Assembly: GCA_963777565.1 (NCBI GenBank)
Contig: CAVZQZ010000008.1
Location: forward strand, 124,001 to 188,000
DNA: 64,000 nt
Source: CALMEC01 sp963777565
Lineage (GTDB): Bacteria; Actinomycetota; Thermoleophilia; Miltoncostaeales; Miltoncostaeaceae
Direction of reading: 5' to 3'
Shown: positions 1-8,613 of the stretch, piece after piece
Numbering within the stretch: position 1 is the stretch's first letter
Layout: every line of letters begins with the position of its first letter
The notes under the pieces: generated by a model
Seen by the model: only the letters and a program-made list of their open reading frames with translations
The model's database searches: none
Told to the model about the DNA's origin: nothing
Made by a program: the position numbers and the translations under genes

Positions 1-745
1 CGGGGCCGACGCCACGAAGGGCCTGTTCGTCAAGGAACTGGAGGAGGCGCTGCTCGACGGCCGGGCCGACATCGCGGTGCATTCGGCGAAGGACCTGCCG
101 GGTGAGCTGCCCGAGGGGCTCGCCATCCTCGCGATGCCGGCGCGGGAGGACCCGCGCGACGTGCTGGTCGGTCCCGAGGGCGGGCTCACTGCCCTCGCAA
201 CCGGCGCGACCGTCGGGACCGGAAGCCCCCGCAGAGCGGCGCAGCTCAGGCTGGCTCGGCCCGACGTCACGTTCGCCGAGATCCGGGGCAACGTCGGCAC
301 GCGGCTGCAGAAGCTCGGACGCGGTGAGACCGACGCCCTGGTGCTCGCGGCCGCGGGGCTCGCGCGGCTCGGACTGACCCCCGAGGGCCTGTCGCCGCTC
401 GACGTCGCCGTGTCGGTGCCGGCTCCAGGGCAGGGGGCGCTCGCACTGGAGGGACGCCGGGACCGCCCCGAGCTCGCCGCGTCCCTCGCGGTCCTCGATG
501 ACCCGGCCACGTCGCTCGCGGTGCGCGCGGAGCGAGCCCTGCTCGCGGGACTCGGCGGCGGCTGCCGCGAGCCGGTCGGCGCGCTCGGCGCGGTCGACGG
601 CGACATATTGCATCTGGTCGCGTTCGCCGCGAGCGCCGACGGCACGGTCGCGGTACGCGACGAGCTGACGGGGCCGGCCAGCGCTCCGGAGGCGCTTGGC
701 GGGGCGCTCGCGACGAGGATCGCAGCGCGCCTGGCCGGCGGATGA
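1..745 (+). CDS. hemC: Porphobilinogen deaminase, 5-prime end missing
   Basis: Hydroxymethylbilane synthase, which joins four porphobilinogen units into the linear tetrapyrrole precursor in the cytoplasm. The frame is already open at base 2, so the true start lies before the window. The family loop AVHSAKDLP is encoded around bases 74-100, followed by the substrate-binding segment GTGSPRRAAQL. The GGGCREPVG segment near base 560 holds the cysteine that carries the dipyrromethane cofactor. The stop codon overlaps the ATG of hemD (ATGA at 742-745), so the two are translationally coupled. Only the N-terminal quarter is missing; nothing looks damaged. Confidence 0.96.
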   Translation, partial: GADATKGLFVKELEEALLDGRADIAVHSAKDLPGELPEGLAILAMPAREDPRDVLVGPEGGLTALATGATVGTGSPRRAAQLRLARPDVTFAEIRGNVGTRLQKLGRGETDALVLAAAGLARLGLTPEGLSPLDVAVSVPAPGQGALALEGRRDRPELAASLAVLDDPATSLAVRAERALLAGLGGGCREPVGALGAVDGDILHLVAFAASADGTVAVRDELTGPASAPEALGGALATRIAARLAGG

Positions 746-1503
746 GCGCTCCGCTCGCCGGGCGCCGCGTCGTCGTCACGCGTCCAGCCGACCAATCACG
801 GGCGCTCGTCGAGCGGCTCACGGGGCTCGGTGCCGACGTCGCGGCCTTGCCGCTCATCGAAACCGTGCCGATCGCGTCGAGCCCCGAGATCGACAGGGCA
901 CTCGGCGCGCTTGCCCGCTATCAGGTGATCGTTGTGACCAGCGCGAATGGCGCCGATTGCCTCGCGGATCGGCTGGCCGAGCGGGGCACGGCGCTGCCCG
1001 ACGGCGCGGTTGTCGTGGCCGTGGGAGCGGTGACGGCGGGGAGGCTACGCGAACGCGGCCTGCGGGTCGATCGCGTCCCGTCCGAGGCGACCGGCGCGGC
1101 GATTGCCGTGGAGCTCACGGCCGCGGGCGTGGCGGACGCCCGTGTCCTGCTGCCCCGAGCTCGTATCGGGCGGCCGGAGCTTCCGGCCGCGTTGAGAGCG
1201 GCCGGCGCAACGGTTGACGACGTCGCGCTGTACGACACCGTCCGCGTTCAGCCGACGGCGGAGGCCGTCGCAGGCGTATTGGCGTCAGATCTCGTGGTGC
1301 TCACCGCGCCGTCGGCGGTGGAGTCCCTCGCCGACGCGCTCGGATCTGCGCGGGCCGGCGGCGTCGCGGTGGTGTCGATCGGGCCGACGACCAGCGCCGC
1401 CGCGCGGGCGGCGGGCTTCACCGTGGCCGCCGAGTCGACGGCGCAGTCCGTCGACGGCCTCGTCGACGCGGTCCTTCGCGCGGCGCCCCGCGAGTCGCCC
1501 TGA
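742..1503 (+). CDS. hemD: Uroporphyrinogen-III synthase
   Basis: Closes and inverts ring D of hydroxymethylbilane to give uroporphyrinogen III, the branch point to heme, siroheme and cobalamin. The 253-residue product has normal family length. The N-terminal segment LAGRRVVVTRPADQS is the typical HemD opening, and a VVTSANGAD motif sits near residue 70, matching the conserved TSxNG region of the first lobe. A second lobe includes LTAPSAVESL near residue 190, the paired TSPS-like motif. Its ATG overlaps the hemC stop, which supports both the start and a hemC-hemD operon. Sequence conservation in this family is low, so context carries much of the call. Confidence 0.93.
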   Translation: MSAPLAGRRVVVTRPADQSRALVERLTGLGADVAALPLIETVPIASSPEIDRALGALARYQVIVVTSANGADCLADRLAERGTALPDGAVVVAVGAVTAGRLRERGLRVDRVPSEATGAAIAVELTAAGVADARVLLPRARIGRPELPAALRAAGATVDDVALYDTVRVQPTAEAVAGVLASDLVVLTAPSAVESLADALGSARAGGVAVVSIGPTTSAAARAAGFTVAAESTAQSVDGLVDAVLRAAPRESP

Positions 1504-1520
1504 CGCTCGGCCCGGGGTGG

Positions 1521-2673
1521 TCAGCCGGCCGCCAGCGCTGCCCGGAGCGCATTCGCCTGCGACACCATCGACTCCCGGAACGCGGTGTCGATGTCATCGG
1601 CCGAGGTGTTCCTGAATCGCCGGTCGAAGCTCTCGAGCTCCTTGATCGCCTGCGACTGGTCGCCGATCCCCACGAGGAACGCGATTCGCTGGAGCCGGTT
1701 GCGCTGCGACGAGAAGAGCCCCTCGTTCGGGATGAGGCCACCGACCCGTCCTTCCAGCCATCGGGCGACCAGCTGGCTGGACGGCGGCGACGTGCGCCGG
1801 GTTCGGGGCCGGGACGGCGATCGTGGTGGCCGGGGAGTCCGCGGCGGCGAAGCTCTCGTTGCGTGAGAGCTCCACCGCGTGGAGCGTGGTCTGCGGTGCG
1901 GGCGCCTGGACGATCTGCCCTGCGATCTGCGATCCGACCGGGTATGCCGCGAGGTCGATGCTCGCCGGAACGTTGATGACGAGCGGCAGCGCGAAGGTCG
2001 TCGTGCCGGACTGGACGGTGATGGTGCGCGCGGCCGGGTCGACGGCGATCATGCGACCGGACACGGGCACCGGGCGATTCTGGACCGGTGGCTGCACCTC
2101 GACGATGCGCCGCGTCGACACCCGGCCGCCGCGGCCGAATGCGATCTGGACGCGGACGGTCGCGCCGAACTGACCGAGCTGGCCGGTTGCGTTCTGCCGC
2201 TTGCCGGCAGGAAGCCACACGGCGCCACGCGTCATCGGAATCACGAAGGTCGCGCCGCGGATCGACACCGCCAGCCCGCGGGTGCCGAAGCGCCGCACGA
2301 CGGTACCGCGCAAGCTCATCGTGCTCGCGGTGCCCAGCCGGGTGAGGCGGGACTGGAACGACCCATTGCGCGCTCGCTGGATTCCCCACTTGATGCCGGA
2401 CGGGGCGACGGTCCACTTGATGCCCGAGGTGGGAGCTCCCCACTTGATCCCTTGCACGCGCACCCGCGCGCCGGGGGTCACCCGTCGCAGCGCATGGATG
2501 GCGTAGACGCGCTGGTCGCCGGTCACGACCACCGCCGTCGCCGACCGGGCCTGCCACGCGACCACGACGCCGTCCCGCCTCGGCAGCGGGCGTCCTTCGA
2601 CGGCGATCGCGATCGGGACCGCGACGAACGCCGAAACGCCGAGACCGGCGATGATGGTGCGGGATGGCTTCAT
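1521..2673 (-). CDS. Secreted protein of unknown function, one apparent frameshift
   Basis: Starts at an ATG (2671-2673) with a strong GGAGGGA ribosome site just upstream, and the first 24 residues form a clear Sec signal peptide. The middle is rich in beta-type segments and includes three close copies of GIKW (bases about 2370-2460). The frame runs correctly to about base 1785; from there the convincing C-terminal sequence (LIPNEGLFSSQRNRL then IGDQSQAIKELESF) lies in the next minus frame and ends at TGA 1521-1523. Total length is 3n+1, so a single extra base near 1775-1790 explains everything. I do not recognise the family. The C-terminal part is helical and may bind something at the cell surface. 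Confidence 0.7.
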
Positions 2674-2777
2674 GTTGCGGGATCTCCCTCCGTGGAGCTG
2701 CCCAAGAATATCGCGGGACCCGCACGATCTCGCAAGCGACCATCCTCATCCCTTACAGACTGATAAGAAGTCGCGGG

Positions 2778-3581
2778 ATGGCGATCATCACGTTGCTCAC
2801 CGACTACGGGCCGGGATCGGAGCACGTCGGGGCCCTGCATGCGGTGCTCGCGGCGGGCTGCCCGGGCGCGGACAGGATCGATCTGGCGCATGACATTCCC
2901 CCCGGGGATATCCGCTTCGGGGCGCTCGTGCTGGCTCGCCTTGTCCCGCTCACGCCCCCGGGCGTGCATCTCGCCGTCGTCGATCCAGGCGTGGGAACCG
3001 CCCGGCGCGGGATCGCCGTGGCGACGCCGGATGGCCGCCGGTTCGTCGGGCCGGACAACGGCCTCCTGGGAATTGTCTGCCGTGAGCTCGGCGCGAGGGA
3101 TGCCGTCGAGCTGACCTCGCCAAACCACCGCCGGGAGCCGGTCGCCCCGACCTTCCATGGACGCGACGTGTTCGCACCCGCGGCCGCACACCTGGCCGCG
3201 GGTGGCAGCCTCGGCGATCTGGGCGCGGCCGTTCCGGTCGACGAGCTCATGCAAGCCGATCTCGTCGCGCCCGGCGTGGGTCCCGGGCGCCTCGAAACGG
3301 TGGTGGTCGGGGTCGACCGCTTCGGCAACCTGCAGAGCGGGGCGGTCGGGTCCGATGTCACCGCCGCGGGGCTCGTGCACGGCGACGCCCTCGCCGTCAC
3401 GACGGGCGAGGTCACGATGCACGCCCGGCTGGGGCGGGTGTTCGCCGACGTGCCGCGCGGGGAGTTACTGGTCCACGTCGACGGCCACGGCCACGTCGCG
3501 GTTGTCGTCAATGGCGCGAGCGCGTCGCGCCTGCTCGGTGCCACAGCTGGCAGCTGGATCGTCGTCGCGCGCGAGGGCTGA
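2778..3581 (+). CDS. SAM hydroxide adenosyltransferase (DUF62 family)
   Basis: Predicted to hydrolyse S-adenosylmethionine to adenosine and methionine, related to fluorinase and chlorinase but of the common hydrolase type. The protein is 267 residues from ATG 2778. It opens with ITLLTDYG, whose aspartate binds the ribose in this family, then has VVDPGVGT near residue 75, GPDNGLL near residue 95, FHGRDVFAP near residue 125 and GVDRFGNLQ in the C-terminal barrel. A longer open frame begins at 2664 but overlaps the divergent promoter region, and homology starts at MAIITLL. Transcribed away from the secreted-protein gene on the left. Confidence 0.88.
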   Translation: MAIITLLTDYGPGSEHVGALHAVLAAGCPGADRIDLAHDIPPGDIRFGALVLARLVPLTPPGVHLAVVDPGVGTARRGIAVATPDGRRFVGPDNGLLGIVCRELGARDAVELTSPNHRREPVAPTFHGRDVFAPAAAHLAAGGSLGDLGAAVPVDELMQADLVAPGVGPGRLETVVVGVDRFGNLQSGAVGSDVTAAGLVHGDALAVTTGEVTMHARLGRVFADVPRGELLVHVDGHGHVAVVVNGASASRLLGATAGSWIVVAREG

Positions 3582-3691
3582 GCGGCCGGAGCGTCAGAGG
3601 TCGAGCGGGGTGCCGATTGCGCCACCCCGCCCATCGGCTCGGGACTCCACGGAGATGTGAGCACCCGCCGAGCGGCGCGGTCGTGGCCGTG

Positions 3692-4534
3692 TCAGGAGGC
3701 CGTGTCGGTCTCGGCCGCGGACTCGGGCAGCAGCATGACGGCTCCGACGAGGAAGCAGAGGCCACCGAAGGCAGTGAAGAAGTTGGCGGCGGCGAGATCG
3801 AGCACGCTCCCGGACGACGGCACCCAGAAAGCGGCGACCGCCGAGATCCCGAACGCGATGCACCCCAACAGGTTGACGGCCGCAATCCTCCATTCGAGCG
3901 TTCGGTTCGACGTCCACCACGCGGCGCCGCAGACCTCGACGTAGGCGAGGTACCCGGACACCAGGAAGCACGCCGATCCGATCAGATCCGGCGTCCACAC
4001 GAGCCGGTCGTACGCCTGGGCGTCGAGCCCCGTCTGCATGGCATCGAACGTGTTGACGTTGAACAGCACCGTTCCGACGAGCTGGAAGCCGCTGCTCCAC
4101 CAGTCGATCCTGCGCGGCTCGAAGCTGACGAGCCGTAGCCTCCTGCGTGGCAGAGTGGGACCTGGATCGGCATTGATCGTCTCGAGCCACTGCAGCGTGG
4201 CGGCCGACGTGAAGAAGATCGAGCCGACGAAGAAGACCATCCCATCCACGCCCGACCCGACGAACTCCACGAAGCCGGGGAACGGGGCGACGAGGAAGCA
4301 GGCCGATCCGATCGCGAACAGCACGCCGATCCACCACGAGGCCCGGCGGGGAGCCCACCAGATGCCCGGGCCCCGCGACCGCGAGAGCATCGAGGCGTGC
4401 TTGCGGTGCGTGCGGGACGCCCACTCGGCGGTGGCGCCGTCGGGCCGCCGGAACGTGACGTGGGTCGTGAACGGCCCCACGGACCGGTGCGCCACCCGCG
4501 ACCACCCCGGGGGTGTCTGGGGGTGGACGCTCAC
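3692..4534 (-). CDS. Polytopic membrane protein, possibly YrhK-like
   Basis: A 280-residue protein from a GTG at 4532-4534. After a basic N-terminal region of about 65 residues there are roughly six hydrophobic segments, arranged as repeated pairs containing GSACFLVAPFPGFVEF and GSACFLVSGYLAYVEV. That internal repetition and the short loops resemble YrhK-domain membrane proteins, but I would not assign a reaction. It lies 56 bases downstream of glutamate decarboxylase on the same strand, so the two may be one transcript. No GABA or glutamate antiporter signature is visible, so it is not GadC. Confidence 0.7.
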   Translation of the reverse strand: MSVHPQTPPGWSRVAHRSVGPFTTHVTFRRPDGATAEWASRTHRKHASMLSRSRGPGIWWAPRRASWWIGVLFAIGSACFLVAPFPGFVEFVGSGVDGMVFFVGSIFFTSAATLQWLETINADPGPTLPRRRLRLVSFEPRRIDWWSSGFQLVGTVLFNVNTFDAMQTGLDAQAYDRLVWTPDLIGSACFLVSGYLAYVEVCGAAWWTSNRTLEWRIAAVNLLGCIAFGISAVAAFWVPSSGSVLDLAAANFFTAFGGLCFLVGAVMLLPESAAETDTAS

Positions 4535-4590
4535 CGGCCCGCCGCCGGCCCCGGGCGTCGGACCCGGCGTACGAGCCTCATCGGCAGCGG

Positions 4591-5982
4591 CTAGTGGTGG
4601 AAGCTCGACGCGGTCGAGGCGTCGTGGACCGGCTCCGCCTGCTTCTGCAGGCGCGGCAGATCCCGCGCGAGGTCGGCGAGCAGCATGTCCGCCAGGTCAT
4701 GGGTGAAGCCGCGCTTCACGACGACGCGCAGCGCCGCCAGGTCGGTCCGGTTGGCCGGGAACGTGTAGGCCGGCACCTGCCACCCCCGCTCGCGCAGGGC
4801 GTTCGACACGTCGAAGACCGTGAAGTTGTCGATCCCGTCCTCCAGGGTGAACGCGAAGACCGGCAGCTCGTCGCCTCTCGTGATCAGCTTGAACGGCTCG
4901 ATCTGCTCGATCCTGGACGACAGGGACGTGGCCACCTCGCGCGAGTATTCCTGGATGCGGCGGAAGCCGCTGAAGCCGAGCCGGAGAAAGTTGTAGTACT
5001 GGCCCACGATCTGGGCTCCGGGCCGGGAGAAGTTCAGGGCGAACGTCGGCATGTTGTCCCCCAGGTAGTTGACCCAGAAGATCAGGTCCTCGGGCAGGGA
5101 CTGCGCGTCACGCCAGACGATCCATCCGACGCCGGGGTAGACCAGCCCGTACTTGTGTCCCGACGCGTTGATCGACGCCACGCGCGGCAACCGGAAGTCC
5201 CATTCGAGGTCGGTGTCGATGAACGGCGCCACGAACGCGCCCGACGCCCCGTCGACGTGGAGCGGAACGTCGAGTCCCGTCCTCGCCTGCAGGTCGTCGA
5301 GGGCACCGGAGATCTCCTTCACCGGCTCGTAGGACCCGTCGAAGGTCGAGCCGAGGATGGCGACCACGCCGATCGTGTTCTCGTCGCAGAGCTTCACCGC
5401 TTCGTCGGCGGACAGGTGGAAGCGGTCGCCCTCCATCGGGACGAGGCGCATCTCGACGTCCCAGTAGTTGGCGAACTTCTCCCAGCACACCTGGACGTTG
5501 ATGCCCATCACCAGGTTGGGTGCGTCGGCCGGCTTGCCCTCCGCCCGTCGCCGGGTCTGCCAGCGTCGCTTGAGCGCGAGGCCGCCGAGCATCGCCGCCT
5601 CGCTCGAGCCCGTCGTCGAGCACCCGATCGCCTGGGCGGCGTCGGGCGCGTTCCAGAGGCGGCTCAGGATGTTCACGCAGCGCATCTCGAGGTCCGCCGT
5701 CTGCGGGTACTCGTCCTTGTCGATCATGTTCTTGTCGAAGCACTCGACCATCAGTCGCTCCGCCTGGGGCTCCATCCACGTGCTGACGAACGTGGCCGCG
5801 TTGAGCCGCGCGTTGCCGTCCAGCATGAGCTCGTCGTGGATGATCTGGTACGCGACGTCGGGGGGGACCTCGTCGTGAGCGAGTTCGTGCCGCGGGAGGC
5901 GGACGGGCTCGAGGCCGAAGGTCGGGGCGACGGCGAGGTCCCCCGCCCGCGCAGATGGTCCCTTCGGATGCTTGAGCGCCAT
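4591..5982 (-). CDS. gadB: Glutamate decarboxylase
   Basis: PLP-dependent enzyme that converts glutamate to GABA and CO2 and consumes a proton, usually part of acid resistance. The 463-residue length from ATG 5980-5982 matches bacterial GadB (about 466), and a GAGGAGGC ribosome site lies just upstream; a longer open frame to 6078 is not needed. The PLP lysine lies in SINASGHKYG, and CSTTGSSEA is the cofactor-phosphate region. The C-terminus ends in two histidines, comparable to the penultimate histidine of E. coli GadB that closes the active site at neutral pH. No antiporter gene is adjacent. Confidence 0.96.
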   Translation of the reverse strand: MALKHPKGPSARAGDLAVAPTFGLEPVRLPRHELAHDEVPPDVAYQIIHDELMLDGNARLNAATFVSTWMEPQAERLMVECFDKNMIDKDEYPQTADLEMRCVNILSRLWNAPDAAQAIGCSTTGSSEAAMLGGLALKRRWQTRRRAEGKPADAPNLVMGINVQVCWEKFANYWDVEMRLVPMEGDRFHLSADEAVKLCDENTIGVVAILGSTFDGSYEPVKEISGALDDLQARTGLDVPLHVDGASGAFVAPFIDTDLEWDFRLPRVASINASGHKYGLVYPGVGWIVWRDAQSLPEDLIFWVNYLGDNMPTFALNFSRPGAQIVGQYYNFLRLGFSGFRRIQEYSREVATSLSSRIEQIEPFKLITRGDELPVFAFTLEDGIDNFTVFDVSNALRERGWQVPAYTFPANRTDLAALRVVVKRGFTHDLADMLLADLARDLPRLQKQAEPVHDASTASSFHH

Positions 5983-6173
5983 CGTTTGCCTCCTCAGGCC
6001 GGTTTGCATGCAGCTGCCGTGCGGAAGACTCTCGCACACGGCCACCAAAGGCCAGACCCGGCGCGCCGCCCTCTTCAACCCGTCTCGAGCGAGGGCGGCT
6101 GAGCCTCACGTCTGTCGCCCAGACGACCTGGATGCTCGTAGCCGGTGCCCGCGCAGTCGGGCGTTGTTGCTCG

Positions 6174-6989
6174 TCATGCGGATCCGGCGTCGAGGAATTC
6201 ACGGACGATCGGGTTGATGAGCTCCGGGCGCGTCAGCGGAGCCATATGTCCGCCCTCCTCGATGAAGCAGAACGACCAGTGAGGACAGGCCGTCGCGAAG
6301 ATGTCGACGATCTCCCGTATGGGAAGTCGGGTGGCGTTGTCGCTGACCACCAACGTTCTTGCGCGAAGGGCTTTCCATTCCTCAATGGTGGTCTCCTCAT
6401 CCATGACGGCGTCCCACTCGTGAACGTTCGGCGGCAAGGATTCGATGAATGCAGCGCGGCGCTTGTCGGGCATGGTGTTCCAGGATCCATCACCCAGCCA
6501 ATAGTCGGCAAAGCGTTCCGCGACGTTCGCCCAATCGCCCAATGCGCCGAAGGATTTCACGTGATCGCGAAGCGCTCGTGATTCCAAGAATGCGGCTGTC
6601 CGCCCGCCTTGACGAAGCAGGTAGAAGGGATTCGGCTCAAGAAGAACCAGGCTCCCGACTCGCGAGCCGAGCAGGGTCGCAGCCTTGAGCGCGACCGAAC
6701 CGCCGAAGGAATGCCCGACGAGGTGCACGGGACTGCCGAGTTCCTCGCTCAACGCCACGATGAGCTGGGCCTGTGCATAGAGGGATTGCGGGGCGTCTTC
6801 CGGCCAGGTCGTCGTTTCACCGTAGCCGAAGAGGTTGACCGCCAAGACTCGGTAGCGGTCCTTCAGCGCTTCGGTGAGAGCCCGCCACTGTCGGTTGGCG
6901 CTGACGGAACTGTGGATGAGAACGACCGGCCGACCCTGCCCGTCGTCCGCGTAGTCGATCTTGAGACTCCCCTTCGAAAGAACCGGCAT
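6174..6989 (-). CDS. Alpha/beta hydrolase
   Basis: A 271-residue serine hydrolase of the alpha/beta fold. From ATG 6987-6989, with GAGGGA upstream, the sequence gives VVLIHSSVSANRQW (oxyanion strand), then the nucleophile elbow GHSFGGS near residue 95, and a late histidine in EEGGHMAPLTRP. The acid is probably in TLVVSDNAT. Substrate cannot be told; esterase, lactonase and C-C hydrolase members share these motifs. An upstream extension to 7157 is basic and lacks family sequence, so it was not used. The stretch has somewhat lower GC than its neighbours, which may hint at separate ancestry. Confidence 0.87.
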   Translation of the reverse strand: MPVLSKGSLKIDYADDGQGRPVVLIHSSVSANRQWRALTEALKDRYRVLAVNLFGYGETTTWPEDAPQSLYAQAQLIVALSEELGSPVHLVGHSFGGSVALKAATLLGSRVGSLVLLEPNPFYLLRQGGRTAAFLESRALRDHVKSFGALGDWANVAERFADYWLGDGSWNTMPDKRRAAFIESLPPNVHEWDAVMDEETTIEEWKALRARTLVVSDNATRLPIREIVDIFATACPHWSFCFIEEGGHMAPLTRPELINPIVREFLDAGSA

Positions 6990-7308
6990 CTTCCCTCGCT
7001 TGGCCTGCCGCGGCTCCCACCGATCTTCGACGCCCAACGCCACCGATGCGCAGAAGCCCGGCCGACGGGCCGAAGGTACCGCAAGCACGCTCGCGCCCGC
7101 CGGTTCTCGGCGTGTTCGCATCCTGCTCCCCTCCTCACGAGCCGATCCGACGGTCATGTCTGCGACGGCTGGTAAGCCAATTGCAGTCGCCAGATTATTG
7201 GTGACAAGCAGGCGTGATGGAGTTTCACGCGAACCGCGCTCCGGCGCTGATGACTCCTACTGAGGACTTCGGTCCCGGTCGGTTGAGTCTCGCGCAGAAG
7301 GGAGTCGC
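6990..7308. other. 319-bp divergent intergenic region
   Basis: Lies between the start of the alpha/beta hydrolase gene (minus) and the antiporter fragment (plus). It must hold the hydrolase promoter, but no convincing paired -35 and -10 boxes stand out. An AAGGGAG ribosome site precedes the ATG at 7309. I see no gene, hairpin or repeat. Confidence 0.5.
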
Positions 7309-7671
7309 ATGAGTTCGCTCGCACTCGCAACCACGCTGTCGGTGAGCGTGCTGCTCGCCAGCCTCGTGTCGGTCGAGGCCGGGCTCTCGGTCGCGATCCT
7401 CGAGCTTCTCGGGGGAGTGCTCGCCGGGAATCTCTTCGGGGTGGAGAGCCAGTCCTGGCCCAACTTCATCGCCGCCTTCGCATCGGTCGTGCTCACGTTC
7501 CTGGCCGGGGCGGAGGTCGATGTCGATCAGCTGCGACGCGAGTGGCGACCCTCGACCGCGATCGGTCTGACATCGTTCTCCGCACCGTTCCTTGCGCCGA
7601 TGGCCCTCGCATACTGGGTGCTCGACTGGTCCGGGAAGGCGAGCGCGATCTTGGGAATCGCGCTGGGGTGA
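7309..7671 (+). pseudogene. Cation/proton antiporter, N-terminal fragment
   Basis: Encodes only 120 residues, with three or four membrane helices, that match the start of CPA2-type sodium or potassium/proton antiporters (about 400 residues). The segment VLAGNLFGV followed by FLAGAEVDVD is the usual first-repeat signature. It has a proper ATG with AAGGGAG upstream, but TGA at 7669-7671 ends it in mid-domain, and no continuing sequence appears in any frame before korB begins 70 bases later. It is therefore most likely a deletion remnant whose 3-prime part was lost. The antiporter family is clear; the transported ion is not. Confidence 0.8.
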
Positions 7672-7740
7672 TTCTGGATGGTGCCCGGCGGGCCTGGCAT
7701 CGGGGCGACGTCCGGCCCCGAAGACGTCATGGGCCCGGCG

Positions 7741-8613
7741 CTACGCGATCGGCTTGCCGATCGCCACGCCCTTGCGGGCGTTGAAACCGTCGAGCATCGT
7801 GCCGAGCGTCGACTCCTTCGCGTTCGCGAGGAGGCCTTGGTAGCGGTCGATCAGCGTCGGGCGCAGCTCCTTGTAGATGATCCCCAGCTTGAAGCCGCCG
7901 CACAGGGCCAGGGCGAACGCCGCGACCTTGTCATTCACGTCGTGTTCCGGGGCGACGTCGCTGACCTGCTCCTTCCACTCCTCCTGGTGGTTGTTGAACA
8001 CCACACAGGGAGAGAGGGCGTCGATGAACGCGAAGCCGGGGTGCTCGATGCCCTGGACGATCAACTCGGTCAGGGCCTTGGTGTTGAAGGACGCGCCGCG
8101 TGCGACGAAGGACGCGCCGCTCGCGACGGCGAACCCAAGCGTGTTGAGCGGCTGCTCCAGGTTCCCGTACGGCGTCGACGGGGCCTTCTGCTCGAACAGC
8201 GACGTCGGCGACACCTGCCCCTTCGTGAGGCCGTAGGTCTCGTTGTCCATCACCAGGTACAGGATGTCGACGTTGCGCCTGGCGGCATGCGGGAAGTGCC
8301 CCGCGCCGATCGCGAAGGCGTCGCCGTCGCCGCCGACGGCGATGACCGTGAGCTCCGGGTTTGCGAGCTTGACGCCCATCGCGACCGGGAGCGGGCGCCC
8401 GTGCAGCGTGTGCACCCCGTAGGTCGAGACGAATCCGGGCAGGCGGCTGGAGCAGCCGATCCCCGAGACGATCACGGTCCTCGCCGGGTCCAGCTCGAGC
8501 TGCGCGAATGCGCGGTACAGCGACGCGAGGACGCCGAAGTCCCCGCAGCCCGGGCACCAGATCGGCTTGAGGCCGGACTTGTAGTCGTTCGGCGTGCGCT
8601 TGACCGTGCTCAC
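7741..8613 (-). CDS. korB: 2-oxoacid:ferredoxin oxidoreductase, beta subunit
   Basis: Thiamine-diphosphate subunit of a 2-oxoglutarate-type ferredoxin oxidoreductase, which converts the 2-oxoacid plus CoA to acyl-CoA and reduces ferredoxin. The protein is 290 residues. It starts at GTG 8611-8613, which overlaps the TGA of korA. Visible motifs are WCPGCGDFG at the N-terminus, GIGCSSRLPGF, and the ThDP/magnesium signature GGDGDAFAIGAGHF ending in DNETYGLTKGQ. A conserved FNNHQEEW-type segment lies near the C-terminus. With korA it replaces or complements the 2-oxoglutarate dehydrogenase complex. Confidence 0.95.
   Translation of the reverse strand: MSTVKRTPNDYKSGLKPIWCPGCGDFGVLASLYRAFAQLELDPARTVIVSGIGCSSRLPGFVSTYGVHTLHGRPLPVAMGVKLANPELTVIAVGGDGDAFAIGAGHFPHAARRNVDILYLVMDNETYGLTKGQVSPTSLFEQKAPSTPYGNLEQPLNTLGFAVASGASFVARGASFNTKALTELIVQGIEHPGFAFIDALSPCVVFNNHQEEWKEQVSDVAPEHDVNDKVAAFALALCGGFKLGIIYKELRPTLIDRYQGLLANAKESTLGTMLDGFNARKGVAIGKPIA

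Noticed and set aside
4513..6102. Plus-strand frame of 529 codons opposite gadB
   Set aside because: Shadow of gadB; gadB has all catalytic motifs and a ribosome site.
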